DNA of 64,000 nt from Reinekea blandensis MED297 (GTDB lineage: Bacteria > Pseudomonadota > Gammaproteobacteria > Pseudomonadales > Natronospirillaceae), in assembly GCF_000153185.1 (NCBI RefSeq), contig NZ_CH724153.1, positions 446,008 to 510,007 of the forward strand, written 5' to 3'. A model generated the notes under the pieces. The model had not been told where the DNA came from. It made no database searches and saw nothing but the letters and a program-made list of their open reading frames with translations. Shown here in pieces: positions 9,006 through 18,800 of the stretch (the first letter of the stretch is position 1; each line of letters opens with the position of its first letter). The position numbers and the translations under genes are program-made.

Positions 9006-9749
9006 ATGGATCGTGCTATCTACATTGCGATGACAGGCGCCAAGAACAACATGATGGCGCAGACGTCACATTCCAATAACCTGGCGAACGCCCGAACCTT
9101 TGGTTTTAAAGCCGATTGGGCTCAGGCGCGCGCGATCCCGGTGTGGGGCGAACACCATCCTTCCCGAGCCTTTTCCATGACCGAACGTCCAGCGTCCGAC
9201 TTTAATGACGGCGCCCTGATTGAAACAGGCAACGAACTGGATACCGCCATCACCGGCGATGGTTTTTTTGCCGTGCTTGATGCCGAAGGGCAGGAGGCTT
9301 ACACCCGTCGTGGTGATTTTTCAGTGACACCATTGGGTGAGTTGATCAACGGTGCGGGCGAGTCAGTGATCGGCGAAGGCGGCCCGATTGTGTTGCCGCC
9401 GTATGAAAAAGTCGAGATCGCCGGCGATGGCACCATTTCAATTCGGCCGGCCGGTGCCGGACCTAATGAAATGATCGCCGTTGATGCACTGAAAATAGTG
9501 AACCCAAACTTTCAGGATTTTGAAAAGGGCACAGACGGTTTGTTCCGTCCTGTCGAAGGCGCGCCGATTTTACCGGACGATCCATTACTGAGTGTTGTGT
9601 CCGGTTTTGTTGAAGCGAGTAACGTGAACTCCGTTCATGAGCTGACCAACTTGTTGGCATTGAACCGACAGTACGAAACGCAAGTGAAGATGATGAAGAC
9701 TGCCGATGATGTCTCTAGAGCATCCGAGCGGATTCTGCAATTGAGTTAA
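9006..9749 (+). CDS. flgF: FlgF, flagellar proximal rod protein
   Basis: 247 aa, canonical. N-terminal axial motif MDRAIYIAMTGAKNNMMAQ followed by HSNNLANARTFGFKADW, the central GDGFFAV motif, and a C-terminal segment with VHELTNLLALNRQYETQVKM. Rod component in the periplasm. Preceded by AGGAGG. First gene of the second flagellar unit. Confidence 0.95.
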   Translation: MDRAIYIAMTGAKNNMMAQTSHSNNLANARTFGFKADWAQARAIPVWGEHHPSRAFSMTERPASDFNDGALIETGNELDTAITGDGFFAVLDAEGQEAYTRRGDFSVTPLGELINGAGESVIGEGGPIVLPPYEKVEIAGDGTISIRPAGAGPNEMIAVDALKIVNPNFQDFEKGTDGLFRPVEGAPILPDDPLLSVVSGFVEASNVNSVHELTNLLALNRQYETQVKMMKTADDVSRASERILQLS

Positions 9750-9818
9750 ACAATCGATTTGTTTCAGTCGCTGCGCACACTGAACCGAACGTCGCAGCAG
9801 GCTTGAGAGGGTAACAAT

Positions 9819-10604
9819 ATGCACAAGGCATTATGGGTCGGAAAAACGGGTTTGGAAGCGCAGGACATTGCGCTGTCGACCATTTCCAATAACCTGGCAA
9901 ACGCGGCAACCACGGGTTACAAAAAAGAACGGGCGGTCTTTGAAGACCTGATTTATCAGGTGCAGCGGCAGCCCGGTGCACAAAGCTCACAAAATACGCA
10001 GCTGCCTTCGGGTCTGCAGTTGGGTACCGGGGTTCGAACTGTTGGCACGCAAAAGCAGTTTGTCCAGGGCGATCTGAACATGACGGAACAACCGCTGGAC
10101 ATGGCGATTAACGGCCGCGGTTTCTTTCAGGTGTTGATGCCGGACGGCAACATCGCTTATACCCGAGACGGTACTTTTCACCTCGATGCTGAAGGTAATG
10201 TGGTGACGGCCAATGGATACTTTCTGGAACCCAACATTCAGGTACCGGAACAGACCAAAACCATCACCGTCGGCACCGATGGCATCGTGACTGCGGTCTC
10301 GGCCGGGGACAATGATCCGGTCGAAATCGGCAATATCGACATTGTCGACTTTGTTAACCCGGCCGGTTTACAGGCTATCGGTAATAACCTGTTTCTGGAA
10401 ACGGCAGCCAGTGGCGCTCCGGCAGAAGGCGTCCCCAGCTTGGACGGTTTCGGTTCCATCATCCAGGGCGCACTGGAAAATTCGAACGTGACGATTGTGG
10501 AAGAAATGGTCGATATGATTTCGACCCAGCGTGCCTACGAAATGAATTCAAAGGCGGTCAGTACTGCCGACCAGATGCTTGGATTCATTACGTCGAATCT
10601 CTAA
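9819..10604 (+). CDS. flgG: FlgG, flagellar distal rod protein
   Basis: 261 aa, the standard length, which sets distal rod geometry. Motifs: ALWVGKTGLEAQDIALSTIS, NNLANAATTGYKKERAVFED, MAINGRGFFQV, and the C-terminal NVTIVEEMVDMISTQRAYEM. Located in periplasm and outer membrane, joining rod to hook. AGAGGG ribosome-binding site. The ordinary size contrasts with the giant FlgE it supports. Confidence 0.96.
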   Translation: MHKALWVGKTGLEAQDIALSTISNNLANAATTGYKKERAVFEDLIYQVQRQPGAQSSQNTQLPSGLQLGTGVRTVGTQKQFVQGDLNMTEQPLDMAINGRGFFQVLMPDGNIAYTRDGTFHLDAEGNVVTANGYFLEPNIQVPEQTKTITVGTDGIVTAVSAGDNDPVEIGNIDIVDFVNPAGLQAIGNNLFLETAASGAPAEGVPSLDGFGSIIQGALENSNVTIVEEMVDMISTQRAYEMNSKAVSTADQMLGFITSNL

Positions 10605-10637
10605 GTACGCAGAATAACGGCTAAGGGGGCCAGTATT

Positions 10638-11327
10638 ATGTCAATTCTCAGAAATTTGCTCATAGGGCTGACAGCGGTGATCATGACCGGCTGCGGTTCC
10701 ATGCAGATTGCGAACCTGCCGTCCCCGCCGCAGCCGGGTGATCCGGAGTTCGCACCGGTACCGTCTGATTCACTGGTGCCACCACCGAACACCGGAGGCT
10801 CGCTCTATGCTGATGCTTACGGCATGAGTTTGTACGGGGACAAAAAAGCCCGTCGGGTGGGTGACATCATTACGGTATTGTTGGATGAACAGACGCAGGG
10901 CAGCAAATCGTCAGCGTCCAACACCAGCAAGACCAGTGAAGCTACGATCTCGGCCCCCTCGGTGGGTGGTATCGGCCCGATTGATCAACTCGGCGCATCG
11001 ATTCAGGGGGATCGCTCGTTCAGTGGACGTGGTGATGCGGATCAGTCGAACTCTCTGTCTGGTAACATCACGGTCACGGTTTCAGAAGTTCTACCCAATG
11101 GTGTCTTGCGCGTTCGCGGTGAAAAGTGGATCACGCTAAACAACGGGTCCGAGTTCATTCGCATTCAGGGCATGTTACGTCCGGATGATATTAACCTCGA
11201 TAACACTGTATCCAGTCAGAAACTTGCCGACGCGCGCATTTCATACAGCGGGGCCGGTGCCATCGCTAACTCCAGCAAACAGGGCTGGCTCAGCGCTTTT
11301 TTTAACTCACCGGTCTTTCCGTTCTAA
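10638..11327 (+). CDS. flgH: FlgH, flagellar L-ring lipoprotein
   Basis: 229 aa. A lipoprotein signal peptide with lipobox IMTGC (Cys at about residue 19) precedes a mature chain with the family features SLYGDKKARRVGDIITVLLD, SGRGDADQSNSLSG and ITVTVSEVLPNGVLRVRGEK, ending FFNSPVFPF. Forms the L-ring in the outer membrane. Its usual partner flgI does not follow directly: two regulatory genes intervene. Confidence 0.95.
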   Translation: MSILRNLLIGLTAVIMTGCGSMQIANLPSPPQPGDPEFAPVPSDSLVPPPNTGGSLYADAYGMSLYGDKKARRVGDIITVLLDEQTQGSKSSASNTSKTSEATISAPSVGGIGPIDQLGASIQGDRSFSGRGDADQSNSLSGNITVTVSEVLPNGVLRVRGEKWITLNNGSEFIRIQGMLRPDDINLDNTVSSQKLADARISYSGAGAIANSSKQGWLSAFFNSPVFPF

Positions 11328-11402
11328 CGACACAGTGATTCGGTGGTAATAAGAAGATTGGAGATTGTGTTCGCTACATTGAGAACAAATCACCAAACTT
11401 CA

Positions 11403-11427
11403 TGTAGGAGCGAGCCTGCTCGCGATC
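11403..11427 (+). repeat. REP-like palindrome
   Basis: TGTAGGAGCGAGCCTGCTCGC followed by GATC: a GTAGGAG head and a perfect GCGAGC-CT-GCTCGC palindrome, the form of Pseudomonas-type REP elements. It lies between flgH and the convergent sigma-factor gene. Related copies occur at 14585-14734 and 43047-43108. Confidence 0.8.
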
Positions 11428-11437
11428 CTCTTAGCGT

Positions 11438-11464
11438 GGTCGGCTATTACAGCTAAAGCCGACC
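11438..11464. terminator. Stem-loop between convergent flgH and sigma-factor genes
   Basis: GGTCGGCT (11438-11445) pairs perfectly with AGCCGACC (11457-11464) across an 11-nt loop. It begins 8 nt after the stop of the reverse-strand sigma factor. The T tract is weak, so termination is inferred. Confidence 0.5.
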
Positions 11465-11471
11465 AACGGCT

Positions 11472-12491
11472 TTAATGAGTCGTTTTCTCCATCTGCGCCC
11501 TGAGAAACCCAAGCGCCTGTTTTTCCAACTGACGCACCCGTTCACGACTTAAGTTCAACTGGTCGGCAATTTCCCGGTAGCCATACTCAGCCCCCATTCC
11601 AATGCCATAACGCATGGCAAGAATCTGTTGTTCGCGGCTCGTCAGGTGAGCCAACAGCGCCTGTACCCGTTCTTGGTTATCGGATCGTTCATGCTCAGAT
11701 TCCGGGCGGGCCAGATCACTGTCGAGCAAGTCCAGCGCAGAGACTTCGGAGTCATCGGACAATCGTTCATCAAGGGATTGAACCGGCGCATTCAGGCTCA
11801 TCAGATGCTCGGCGGCATCGGTTGATTGATTGGACAGACGGGCGAACTCTGTCACGCTCACCGGGCGCCCTTGCTGCTGTTGAGCGCGGGCCAAGGCCCG
11901 ATTGGTCCGGGCCAAATCATCCTGCACGTTGGTCGGGATGGGCACCGTTCGCGTCTGTTTTTTAATCGCCAACCGAATGTATTGCGTGATCCAGTGCGTC
12001 GCATAGGTTGAGAAGCGCAACTCTTTATCGCAGCGAAAACGTTCCAGTGCACGAACGAGCCCGAATTGCCCCTCCTGCGCCAAATCGAGCAAAGACAAAC
12101 CCCGTTCGGTATGGCGATGAGCCACTTTAAATACTAGGCGAATGTTGCTTGCAATCAAAAATTCCCGAACCGATAGCCATCGCTCAAAGATCGGGTTTAA
12201 GTCCGGTTTTGATTCGAGACGCATCAGCTCGACAATGTCACTGCCGGTGGGACGACGTTCCCAGAGTACGTTTAGCCAGTCCGGACCGGATAAATCCAAC
12301 GTTGTGTACTTATCCCGAAACCAGTCGGGATGATGCTCTGCGCACCCGATGACGAGGGCTTGAAAGGCCTGCTCATGCTCCCACAGGCGATCTCGCTCCG
12401 TCTCTGCCGAGAGCAGGGGGTACTGATCTGACCAGACATCATAACCTGACAGGTGTCGTTCTATTTCGATAGACAGTTCCTGCTTGGTCAT
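11472..12491 (-). CDS. Sigma-70 family RNA polymerase sigma factor
   Basis: 339 aa. Region 2 is clear (LASNIRLVFKVAHR-type helix, LLDLAQEGQFGLVRALERF, then FSTYATHWITQYIRLAI), region 3 follows, and region 4 ends in the helix-turn-helix YREIADQLNLSRERVRQLEK. The organisation is that of a group 2/3 factor (RpoD/RpoS/RpoH-like), not ECF. The first 105 or so residues do not resemble region 1.2 of RpoD or RpoS and I do not recognise them. The -10 recognition helix has WITQ where housekeeping factors have WIRQ. It is divergently paired with a MerR-type regulator across a 106-nt gap that contains a perfect inverted repeat. The pair is inserted between flgH and flgI. Regulon unknown. Confidence 0.85.
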   Translation of the reverse strand: MTKQELSIEIERHLSGYDVWSDQYPLLSAETERDRLWEHEQAFQALVIGCAEHHPDWFRDKYTTLDLSGPDWLNVLWERRPTGSDIVELMRLESKPDLNPIFERWLSVREFLIASNIRLVFKVAHRHTERGLSLLDLAQEGQFGLVRALERFRCDKELRFSTYATHWITQYIRLAIKKQTRTVPIPTNVQDDLARTNRALARAQQQQGRPVSVTEFARLSNQSTDAAEHLMSLNAPVQSLDERLSDDSEVSALDLLDSDLARPESEHERSDNQERVQALLAHLTSREQQILAMRYGIGMGAEYGYREIADQLNLSRERVRQLEKQALGFLRAQMEKTTH

Positions 12492-12512
12492 ACAACGACT
12501 CCTCTGAAAGTG

Positions 12513-12535
12513 ATACAGAAGGTTCGTTTCTGTAT
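12513..12535. promoter_or_regulatory. Candidate MerR-type operator between divergent regulators
   Basis: ATACAGAA (12513-12520), 7-nt spacer GGTTCGT, TTCTGTAT (12528-12535): perfect 8-nt arms, 22 nt upstream of the sigma-factor start and 63 nt upstream of the merR-type start. A second palindrome, AAAAAGATCTTTTT, lies at 12539-12552. Dyads of this spacing in a shared divergent promoter are typical of MerR-family binding sites. Function is inferred. Confidence 0.6.
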
Positions 12536-12597
12536 AGAAAAAAGATCTTTTTCAGCGATTTTTCCGTACTAACTGCGACGAAATTGAGACAAAGACA

Positions 12598-13395
12598 ATG
12601 TTTTATCGAATTGGACAGGTATCGCAGTTGTTGGGCATCAGTGAGCACGCCCTGCGGCAGTGGGCACGCCGCTACCGGATTACGGCGAGTCATCGGACAG
12701 AAGGCGGGCAGCGACTATACAGTGAGCAGGACTTGCAGCGTCTGACCTTGATCGTTCAGGGACGGGAGAAAGGTCTCCGCCTGATGGATCTGGCGCGGCT
12801 GTCCATTGCCGGACTGGCGGAAGCCGTTGGATCACAGGGCGGGGAACCCCGGGTATACTGGTCAGGACCGGCTCGGACGCGATTGCAGGCCAGTTTTGCC
12901 GACATCGAGTGGCTATCGGACGATCCTGGAGCTCAAAGCCAGGCACTTCGGGTGTTTGAAATGGACACCGTGACGGAGGACGCATTGAAAATGCTGACGC
13001 CGGTGAGTTCAGAGCAGTTGAACATTGTCATCTACCAGTACGCCAGTCGCCCGATGCAAAAGGCCATTGGCGCGCTGGGCTACGATGCTGTGACCGGCCC
13101 GGTCAATGAGGACTGGCTGACGCAGCGATTGAACAACCAGTTGGCACAAAGACAGTTTACCAATGAGGATCTTGAACGCTTTTTAACCTTCAAACCAGAG
13201 CTGGATTGCGAATGCCCGAACCACATTGCCGGCATACTGAAACAACTTCGGTCATTTGCCTATTACAGCCTGGATTGCAAAACGCAGAACGCGCAGCAAG
13301 CCTGGGTGCATCAGCAAATTTTTCGCCATATCCGAGACGCGCAACAGGATGTTGAAGCCGCCTTGCGATTGATTGCCGACGAAGAGGGGATTTAA
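12598..13395 (+). CDS. MerR-family transcriptional regulator
   Basis: 265 aa. Residues 1-70 form a MerR winged-helix domain (YRIGQVSQLLGISEHALRQW, then RYRI..RTEGGQRLYSEQDLQRL). The remaining 190 residues are alpha-helical and lack the cobalamin-binding signature of CarH/LitR class I proteins. They contain a C-x-C-P-x-H motif (Cys204, Cys206, His209) with another Cys at 227 and His at 238, possibly a metal or redox site. It is divergent from a sigma factor gene, which suggests it controls that factor. The call as MerR is firm; the signal sensed is unknown. Confidence 0.85.
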   Translation: MFYRIGQVSQLLGISEHALRQWARRYRITASHRTEGGQRLYSEQDLQRLTLIVQGREKGLRLMDLARLSIAGLAEAVGSQGGEPRVYWSGPARTRLQASFADIEWLSDDPGAQSQALRVFEMDTVTEDALKMLTPVSSEQLNIVIYQYASRPMQKAIGALGYDAVTGPVNEDWLTQRLNNQLAQRQFTNEDLERFLTFKPELDCECPNHIAGILKQLRSFAYYSLDCKTQNAQQAWVHQQIFRHIRDAQQDVEAALRLIADEEGI

Positions 13396-13456
13396 GTCAC
13401 CAGGTCTGGCCTGAGAATTGCTTTGATAGACGGTACTCCATCGTTTCGTCAATGAG

Positions 13457-14551
13457 ATGACAGCCATGACCCGTATTTTGATTTTCACATTGTGCCTGCT
13501 CCAGTCGTTTGCGTTTGCAGATCGCATTAAAGATCTGTCAGCTGTGCAAGGGGTGCGCAATAATCAGCTGGTCGGCTATGGCCTGGTGGTCGGTCTCGAC
13601 GGCTCCGGCGATAAAGCTCCGTTTACCAATCAAACGTTTCGCAACATGATGGAACAGTTCGGCATTACCATTCCGGAAGGCGAGGACCCGAAACTGGCGA
13701 ACGTGGCGGCCGTGTCCGTTCACGCAACCTTGCCACCCTTTGCCAAGCCCGGTCAGGAAATTGATGTGACCGTCTCCAGCATTGGCAACAGTGACAGTCT
13801 GCGCGGTGGTAGTTTGTTGCTGACACCGTTGCGAGGCGCCGATGGCAAAGTGTACGCCGTTGCGCAGGGCAATATGATTGTCGGCGGTTTTGGCGCCGAA
13901 GGTGAAGATGGCTCTTCGATTAAAGTTAATATTCAGAGCGCAGGGCGAATACCGAATGGGGCCATTGTTGAGCGTGAAGTGCCAACGGCTTTTTCACAGG
14001 GCGATTACCTGACCTTTAACCTGCACCGGCCAGACTTCACAACGGCTAAACGTATGCAGGAGGTGATTAACGAGCTGCTCGGTCCTGACGCTGCTTACGC
14101 TGTTGATGCCGCGTCCGTTCGAGTTACAGCACCGCGCGATGCCAGCCAGCGCGTCAGTTTTCTCAGTGTGCTGGAAAACCTTGAAGTAACCCCCGGGGAA
14201 GAAGCCGCCAAAGTCATCATCAATAGCCGTACCGGAACCATCGTGGTTGGCCAACATGTGAAAATCGAACCGGTTGCGATCACGCATGGCGATTTAACGG
14301 TCACCATTCAGAATGATCTCGAAGCCGTTCAACCCGAAGGCTTGTCCGCCGGAGAAACCGTCGTCGTGCCGGACGCAGAAGTCAATGCAGAAGAAGAACA
14401 GAACCCGATGTTCCTGTTCGGTCCAACCGTCACACTCAGTGATTTGGTGGATGCGGTTAATGAAGTCGGCGCCGCACCTGGCGATCTCATGGCGATCCTG
14501 GAAGCGCTCAAGTCAGCTGGCGCGTTGAAAGCTGAGCTGATTGTGATTTAA
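13457..14551 (+). CDS. flgI: FlgI, flagellar P-ring protein
   Basis: 364 aa, normal length. A Sec signal peptide ([16 protein letters not shown]) precedes the conserved mature start [20 protein letters not shown]. Further family marks are [16 protein letters not shown] and the C-terminal [20 protein letters not shown], ending [10 protein letters not shown]. Forms the P-ring in the periplasm around the rod. ATG 13457 is given; ATG 13466 (MTRILIF) is an equally plausible start, since neither has a strong ribosome-binding site. It is 61 nt after the merR-type gene, so it may now be read from that unit or its own promoter rather than from the flgF promoter. Confidence 0.94.
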   Translation: MTAMTRILIFTLCLLQSFAFADRIKDLSAVQGVRNNQLVGYGLVVGLDGSGDKAPFTNQTFRNMMEQFGITIPEGEDPKLANVAAVSVHATLPPFAKPGQEIDVTVSSIGNSDSLRGGSLLLTPLRGADGKVYAVAQGNMIVGGFGAEGEDGSSIKVNIQSAGRIPNGAIVEREVPTAFSQGDYLTFNLHRPDFTTAKRMQEVINELLGPDAAYAVDAASVRVTAPRDASQRVSFLSVLENLEVTPGEEAAKVIINSRTGTIVVGQHVKIEPVAITHGDLTVTIQNDLEAVQPEGLSAGETVVVPDAEVNAEEEQNPMFLFGPTVTLSDLVDAVNEVGAAPGDLMAILEALKSAGALKAELIVI

Positions 14552-14584
14552 CTTTCGCGAAGAGAAGTCTGTTGAGGTTGCTCT

Positions 14585-14734
14585 TGTAGGAGCCAGCCTG
14601 CTGGCGAAACTGTACCCAGGTGGCACACCTTCGCGAGCAACGCTCCCTCCCACGGACTGACTCAACGGTAAGAGCCAGCTTGCTGGCGAAACCATACTCG
14701 AGCGGCACTTAGTCGCGAGCAGGCTCACTCGTAC
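14585..14734. repeat. Cluster of four REP palindromes in alternating orientation
   Basis: The 314-nt flgI-flgJ gap holds four REP-like units: forward 14585-14608 (TGTAGGAGCCAGCCTGCTGG), inverted 14631-14652 (TCGCGAGCAACGCTCCCTCC), forward 14667-14691 (GTAAGAGCCAGCTTGCTGGC), inverted 14713-14734 (TCGCGAGCAGGCTCACTCGT). Forward plus inverted pairs are the REPIN arrangement mobilised by RAYT-type transposases in pseudomonads; no such transposase is in this window. The remaining part of the gap carries a sigma-54-like promoter. Confidence 0.8.
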
Positions 14735-14787
14735 CGGTTACTTCAGTTATTCGTTTTCCTGAGATCTAAAAACTATTTCCCACCCAA

Positions 14788-14804
14788 CTGGCACAACCTT
14801 TGTA
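14788..14804 (+). promoter_or_regulatory. Sigma-54-like promoter for flgJKL
   Basis: CTGGCACAACCTTTGTA: a perfect -24 element (TGGCAC) with -12 TTTGT instead of TTTGC at the correct 10-nt spacing. It lies 61 nt before the flgJ ATG. It is weaker than the flgB and flgF sites because the invariant -12 C is replaced by T. Confidence 0.55.
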
Positions 14805-14865
14805 TAGTCATATTTAACGACTGTATGCCGCCAAAAAAACCGGCAAAGTTTAACCGGAGATTCCG

Positions 14866-15798
14866 ATGTCAGCTCAAATCGATGCCGCCTTTAACTATAA
14901 CGACCTTCAGGGCCTTGAGTCTCTGAAGTCGGGTGCGCGTAAAGATGACCCGGAAGCGTTGCGAGCGGTCGCGCAACAATTTGAGTCGATGTTTATGGGT
15001 CTGATCATGAAGTCCATGCGCGATGCAACGGATGTGATCAAATCCGATCTGGAAAGCAGCTATCAGACTGAGTTTTATCGTGATATGCATGACCAGCAGC
15101 TCACGCTGTCGCTGGCTCAAAACGGCGGGTTCGGCTTGGCCGATGTTCTGTATGAGCAGCTGTCACAATCGAAAAATCCAGAACCCTTTAATCCTTACAC
15201 CATTAATATTAAGTCGATGGAAAATTCCATCCGCCCTCAGGTGATACCACCGCAACCCAATCATAGAAATGATGTTGAATCGCCGTCACCTGAATTGCCG
15301 GTAGCGCCAACCAGCGGTGTCGATGAGGGCTTTTCTTCGCCGCAGGATTTTATCGCCACGCTGATGCCAATCGCTGAAAAACAGGCGGATGAACTGGGCG
15401 TCGATCCCAAGGTATTGCTGGCCCAAGCTGCACTCGAAACCGGATGGGGGCAGCGGATGATTACTAAATCTGACGGCGCTAACTCGAATAACTTTTTCGG
15501 CATAAAGGCCGATCATCGTTGGGACGGTGAGTCTGCGATGACCAAGACCACCGAGTTTCTGGGCGGTAAGGCCATGACCGTATCGGCACCGTTCCGGGCT
15601 TATGCCTCTCCGGAAGACAGCTTTGCCGATTACGTGCAGTTTTTGAAACAATCAGAACGGTATCAGCCTGCATTGGCTAACGCATCAAACCCGTCTCGAT
15701 ATGTGCAAGCGCTTCAGGATGCCGGGTATGCGACGGACCCTGAGTACGCCAACAAAATACTGGGCATCGCCAACAGCGCCTGGTTTGACAACGCCTGA
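14866..15798 (+). CDS. flgJ: FlgJ, rod scaffold and peptidoglycan hydrolase
   Basis: 310 aa, the dual-domain form. Residues 1-115 are the rod-binding/scaffold domain (QQFESMFMGLIMKSMRDATD). Residues about 155-305 are a glucosaminidase/muramidase domain with the catalytic Glu in AQAALETGWGQRMI, then NNFFGIKAD and the tail YAD..FLKQSERYQPAL. It opens the murein for rod growth in the periplasm. ATG 14866 follows ACCGGAGA. Its stop is 12 nt from flgK. Confidence 0.95.
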   Translation: MSAQIDAAFNYNDLQGLESLKSGARKDDPEALRAVAQQFESMFMGLIMKSMRDATDVIKSDLESSYQTEFYRDMHDQQLTLSLAQNGGFGLADVLYEQLSQSKNPEPFNPYTINIKSMENSIRPQVIPPQPNHRNDVESPSPELPVAPTSGVDEGFSSPQDFIATLMPIAEKQADELGVDPKVLLAQAALETGWGQRMITKSDGANSNNFFGIKADHRWDGESAMTKTTEFLGGKAMTVSAPFRAYASPEDSFADYVQFLKQSERYQPALANASNPSRYVQALQDAGYATDPEYANKILGIANSAWFDNA

Positions 15799-15809
15799 GG
15801 TCGGTTGCC

Positions 15810-18800
15810 ATGAGTCTATTAAGTACAGCCATCACGGGAATCAAAGCGCATCAGACCGCGCTGGAAACCACAGGTCATAACATTTCCAATGCCAACACGC
15901 CCGGCTATTCGCGCCAGGAAGCGGTGATGGCCACCAATAATCCGCTGTTTCGAGGCGTGGGTTATATTGGTCAGGGTGTTAATATTTCGACCGTCCGTCG
16001 GGTGACCGATGAGTTTCTCACCATTCAATTGCGCCAGGACACCTCGACTTTCCACGATTTACAGACCTATCGGGAAAGCATCGAACAGGTCGACCGTATT
16101 CTGGCCGATGATGCGACTGGGCTTCAGCCTCAGCTGGATCGTTATTTCGCCGCATTGCAAGGCGCAGCTGACAACCCGGCTTACATTCCCTCGCGTGATG
16201 TCGTTCTCGGCGAAGCGCAGGGGTTAGTGGACAGGTTTGAAACCATCTCGCGATACCTTCAGGACATCAACAGCACTTTAAACGGGCAGCTGAAAACCTC
16301 CACCGAGCAGGTAAATGCCATTGCAAAAGGCATTGCCGAGCTGAACGAGGAAATTGTTACGGCACGCGGTGATGCCGCGGCACAACCGCCCAACGACCTT
16401 TACGATAAACGGGATGAACTGGTTCGTCAGCTGTCAGAGTTGGTCGAAGTCGACGTGGTAAAAGTGGGTGAAACCTACAACATCGCCATAGGCAATGGAC
16501 AGCCTCTGGTACTGAAATACGACGCGAATCGCCTGGAAGCAACCCCCAGTCTGGAAGACCCGAACCGGTATGGCATTCGTTATACCAGTAAGACTGAAAA
16601 CCTCGACATTACCGACAACATCACCGGCGGCTCCATTGGTGGGCGGCTTGAGTTTCGTTCAGAAGCCTTAGACCTGGCAGTCAATAGCCTGGGTCGACTG
16701 GCTGTCGCCTTCGTTCAGGAAACGAATGCTCAGCATAAGCAGGGGATTGACCTGGAGGGTCGGTTTGGTAACGACTTTTTCCGTGATATGAACGACCCGT
16801 CACTGACCGGTGATCGTGTATATGCCTACGGCACCAATAAACCGCCAAACGATCGTGTGTTTAATGTTACCTTCGAAAACACCAAAGAGCTGACCACCAG
16901 TGAGTACACCCTGAATTTGCCCGGCCCGGATGCGTCACGGTTTGAGGTGATTCGAAAATTCGATGGTAAGGTGGTTGAAGAGGGTGCGCTGACCGGTGAT
17001 TATCCGCAGGCGATTGAGTTTGACGGGCTCAAGGTCACCTTGGAATCGGGCACCTTCCAACAGGGGGATACCTTTACCATCGCGCCATTGAGATTCGCCG
17101 CCGAAGACGTTGAGAAAATGATCCAACGTCCGGCCGAGTTGGCGCTGGCGTATCCAGTGCGCGCCGAATCCAGCTTAAGTAATGTCGGCAGTGGATACAT
17201 CGACCAAGGCCAGATGCTCAGTCGGGACTCGAAAGCGTTTGCCGTTGATGGGGCATTGACGCCGCCGCTGGTGATTAAGTTTGAAAGCCCGACACGCTAT
17301 TCGGTCTACGACAACTCTGACCCCGGAAGGCCGGTACCACTGGAGCCGCCGTTGGAAAATATTCCCTTTGTACCGGGTACGGCCAACACCATTTTTACAG
17401 ATGATCCCGGCGAAACCATCGTCAGTTCCTGGCGGGCACGGTTACCACAAACACCCGCGATCGGAAATGGTGGACCGTCCACAGCTTACCTTTACAACGG
17501 CATTAATCCGGAACGATTTCAGTTCTTTCAAACCGATCCGGTGACCGGCAAAGAAACAGAGCTGGATCGGGTTTCGACTGGATACGGCGCATCTGCCTAC
17601 GAAATTGCTGAGGAACTGAACCTGGTTGAGGGCGTCACAGCAAGAGCCTATACCGAAGTACAGCTCAGTAATTTCAGTAACTCAACGGATACCTCGGGTG
17701 CGCCAACTTACAACCCGCATAACCCGATGGAAGTCTGGGTGAACGGGTTTGAGCTGACGCAGGAGATTCCGAACCAGAATCAGAACATCTACATGGACGG
17801 TTTTCCGGTTGAAGTGCCTGAAGAGATGAATCCAAACTTCCTGGCGGATCGAATTAACCATCATTATGAACTGCAGCAGTTGGGGATTACTGCTAAGAGC
17901 GATGGTGAAACGCTGACCATTACCGATGAAAACGGCAATGACATCTTGGTTGAAATGCGGGGCGATAAACCGCAACCAGTGATTTCCGGAGCGCCTGTGT
18001 TGCCTCCAGGCATTCCTGGCAATGTGACGGACTACATCGATCCGGGCGATACCTTTGAAATCAGTACCGGCGAAAGCTGGTCAGTTGATCCCTTTGAGGG
18101 AAATACGAACGGTCAACTCAGTAATCTGAACGGTTATGATTTCTCCGAAGGCGGGCCGTACCGATATGAAATGTATCTGCCAGACGGTCGAACGGGGACC
18201 GTCCGATTGGATGGCATCTATGCCGATGGTGACGCCGTCAAGGCCGCCTTCGAAGAACAGATTCAAGCGCAACTGGATAGCCCGGGTCGAGCCGAGGTTG
18301 ACATCGATGAGCAGGGTAACGTCAGCTACAAAGTGTTTATGCGAGTCGAAGGGACCGGCACCCAGGCGGTGTCGCGAGTCAATGTCGGAGGTCAGGTCGA
18401 TGTCGTGATGGCCGATGGCATTCGGTTGGAAACCGATCCGGAAGTCGGGGGCATCTTCAATGGTGTACCAGACGCGCGCTCATCTTATATGGGGTTTCAG
18501 TTTCAAGTTGGTGGTCGTCCCGAAGCCGGCGACGAGTTCACCATTGAATGGAACGATGCGGGTGTGTCAGACAACCGAAATGCCTTAGACCTAGTGGGAT
18601 TAGAAACCACTGATACCATTAATGACATCGACGGCGGGATGACCTTCACGGAATCTTATAGCCAAACGGTCGAGCAAATTGGCACCCTGACAAGCCAGGC
18701 TCAAATCCGTTCGGATGCATCACGCGCTGTTTTGGAAGGCACGCAATCTGAAGTCGATTCCGTGCAAGGCGTTAATCTGGACGAAGAAGCCGCCAGACTG

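Noticed and set aside
12598-13395. CarH/LitR-type cobalamin photoreceptor
   Set aside because: The C-terminal part lacks the cobalamin-binding His motif and is shorter than class I members.
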